From Planctomycetota bacterium (GTDB lineage: Bacteria > Planctomycetota > Phycisphaerae > Sedimentisphaerales > Anaerobacaceae), in contig JAGLNB010000299.1 of the NCBI GenBank assembly GCA_023139715.1, forward strand, positions 1 through 6,161: a stretch of 6,161 nucleotides of DNA, given 5' to 3'. The position numbers and the translations under genes were made by a program. The stretch's first letter is position 1, and the number at the start of each line of letters is the position of its first letter. Under the pieces are notes generated by a model, which searched no databases, was not told the DNA's origin, and saw nothing but the letters and a program-made list of their open reading frames with translations. Shown in pieces: positions 5,990-6,161 of the stretch.

Positions 5990-6008
5990 CCCCGAAGGGA
6001 CTCGAACC
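5990..6008 (-). other. tRNA 3'-end-like remnant (T-arm type sequence)
   Basis: The minus strand reads GGTTCGAGTCCCTTCGGGG, with the GTTCGAGTCCC signature of a tRNA T loop and 3' T-stem. The 5' side of the T stem should be AAGGG to pair with CCCTT, but the sequence has ATTGG, so only two pairs form and the match stops inside the T stem. No upstream arms are found. This pattern suits a truncated tRNA copy such as an old integration junction. The CCC-TTCG-GGG part also forms a small UUCG hairpin. Confidence 0.35.
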
Positions 6009-6161
6009 AATAGTGTTCGGAACAAAAAGTATTTGGCGTTCACTTCAGGGTGTAAACTCAAAATTATTCAGGGAGTTTTAAGAATTATTGGTTACTTCAA
6101 TTATTCCAGCGCAGCACAAACATAAAAACCCAAGTCTTTGAAATAGGCCTAATCCTGCTTC

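Larger units (their letters stand above)
5864..6161. other. Intergenic tail without a convincing gene
   Basis: No reading frame here has protein-like character and a supported start. A 52-codon frame at 5967-6125 exists, but it opens with a translation of the tRNA-like antisense (YPEGTRT). The minus strand frame entering from 6161 has about 27 open codons before a stop and cannot be judged. The visible structure is the hairpin at 5907-5933 and the tRNA-3'-like stretch at 5990-6008. The A/T hairpin just after the activator stop (AAATAA / TTATTT) is too weak to call a terminator. Confidence 0.6.

Noticed and set aside
5907..6008. A functional permuted tRNA or two-piece tmRNA
   Set aside because: The T stem does not pair, the anticodon-like loop lacks U33, there is no acceptor stem partner and no tag-reading frame.
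5967..6125. 52-codon plus-strand frame beginning MEIEKRAYPEGTRTN
   Set aside because: The EGTRT segment is what the antisense of a tRNA T arm gives when translated, a common false gene. There is no Shine-Dalgarno and no recognisable domain.
1..6161. CRISPR arrays, transposase or insertion-sequence ends
   Set aside because: No regularly spaced repeats, transposase motifs or flanking terminal inverted repeats are visible in the window.

Overview
The window looks like a chromosomal segment of an AT-rich Gram-negative bacterium. Two proteins carry lipoprotein signal peptides and a third carries an ordinary export signal. The style of the sigma-54 activator (an NPFS motif near the N-terminus and a C-terminal LDRRTVKKYI helix-turn-helix) reminds me of planctomycete proteins such as those of the Phycisphaerae. 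That taxonomic guess is from memory and weak.

Layout. Positions 1-4203 hold five tightly packed genes, all on the minus strand and read from right to left. They are an exported TPR protein (4203-3091), a small unrecognised lipoprotein (2990-2397), a lipoprotein alpha/beta hydrolase of the monoacylglycerol-lipase type (2384-1347), a four-helix membrane protein (1346-894), and the first 291 residues of an LplT/Aas-type MFS lysophospholipid transporter (874 to beyond base 1). The last gene runs off the window. Gaps between them are about 100, 12, 0 and 19 bases, so an operon is likely. A lipase-like lipoprotein next to a lysophospholipid transporter suggests envelope lipid turnover or repair.

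Positions 4204-4387 are a compact divergent control region. On the minus strand there is an excellent -24/-12 sigma-54 promoter core (TGGCA-N6-TTGC) facing the operon. On the plus strand there is a sigma-70-like promoter (TTGACA, then TACATT) placed so close to the start codon that the transcript would be nearly leaderless. Two inverted repeats lie at distances typical of enhancer or operator sites.

Positions 4388-5863 encode a sigma-54 AAA+ activator (bacterial enhancer-binding protein) on the plus strand, divergent from the operon. Walker A, GAFTGA, Walker B, sensor I, arginine-finger region, sensor II and a C-terminal HTH are all present in one frame, but an in-frame TAG at 5120-5122 splits it between Walker A and GAFTGA. 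The simplest model is that this activator switches on the divergent operon through sigma-54 and is now broken by a recent nonsense mutation, is read through, or carries a sequence error.

Positions 5864-6161 hold no convincing gene. They contain a hairpin resembling a tRNA anticodon arm and a separate stretch resembling the antisense of a tRNA 3' end. Both look like remnants rather than a functional tRNA.
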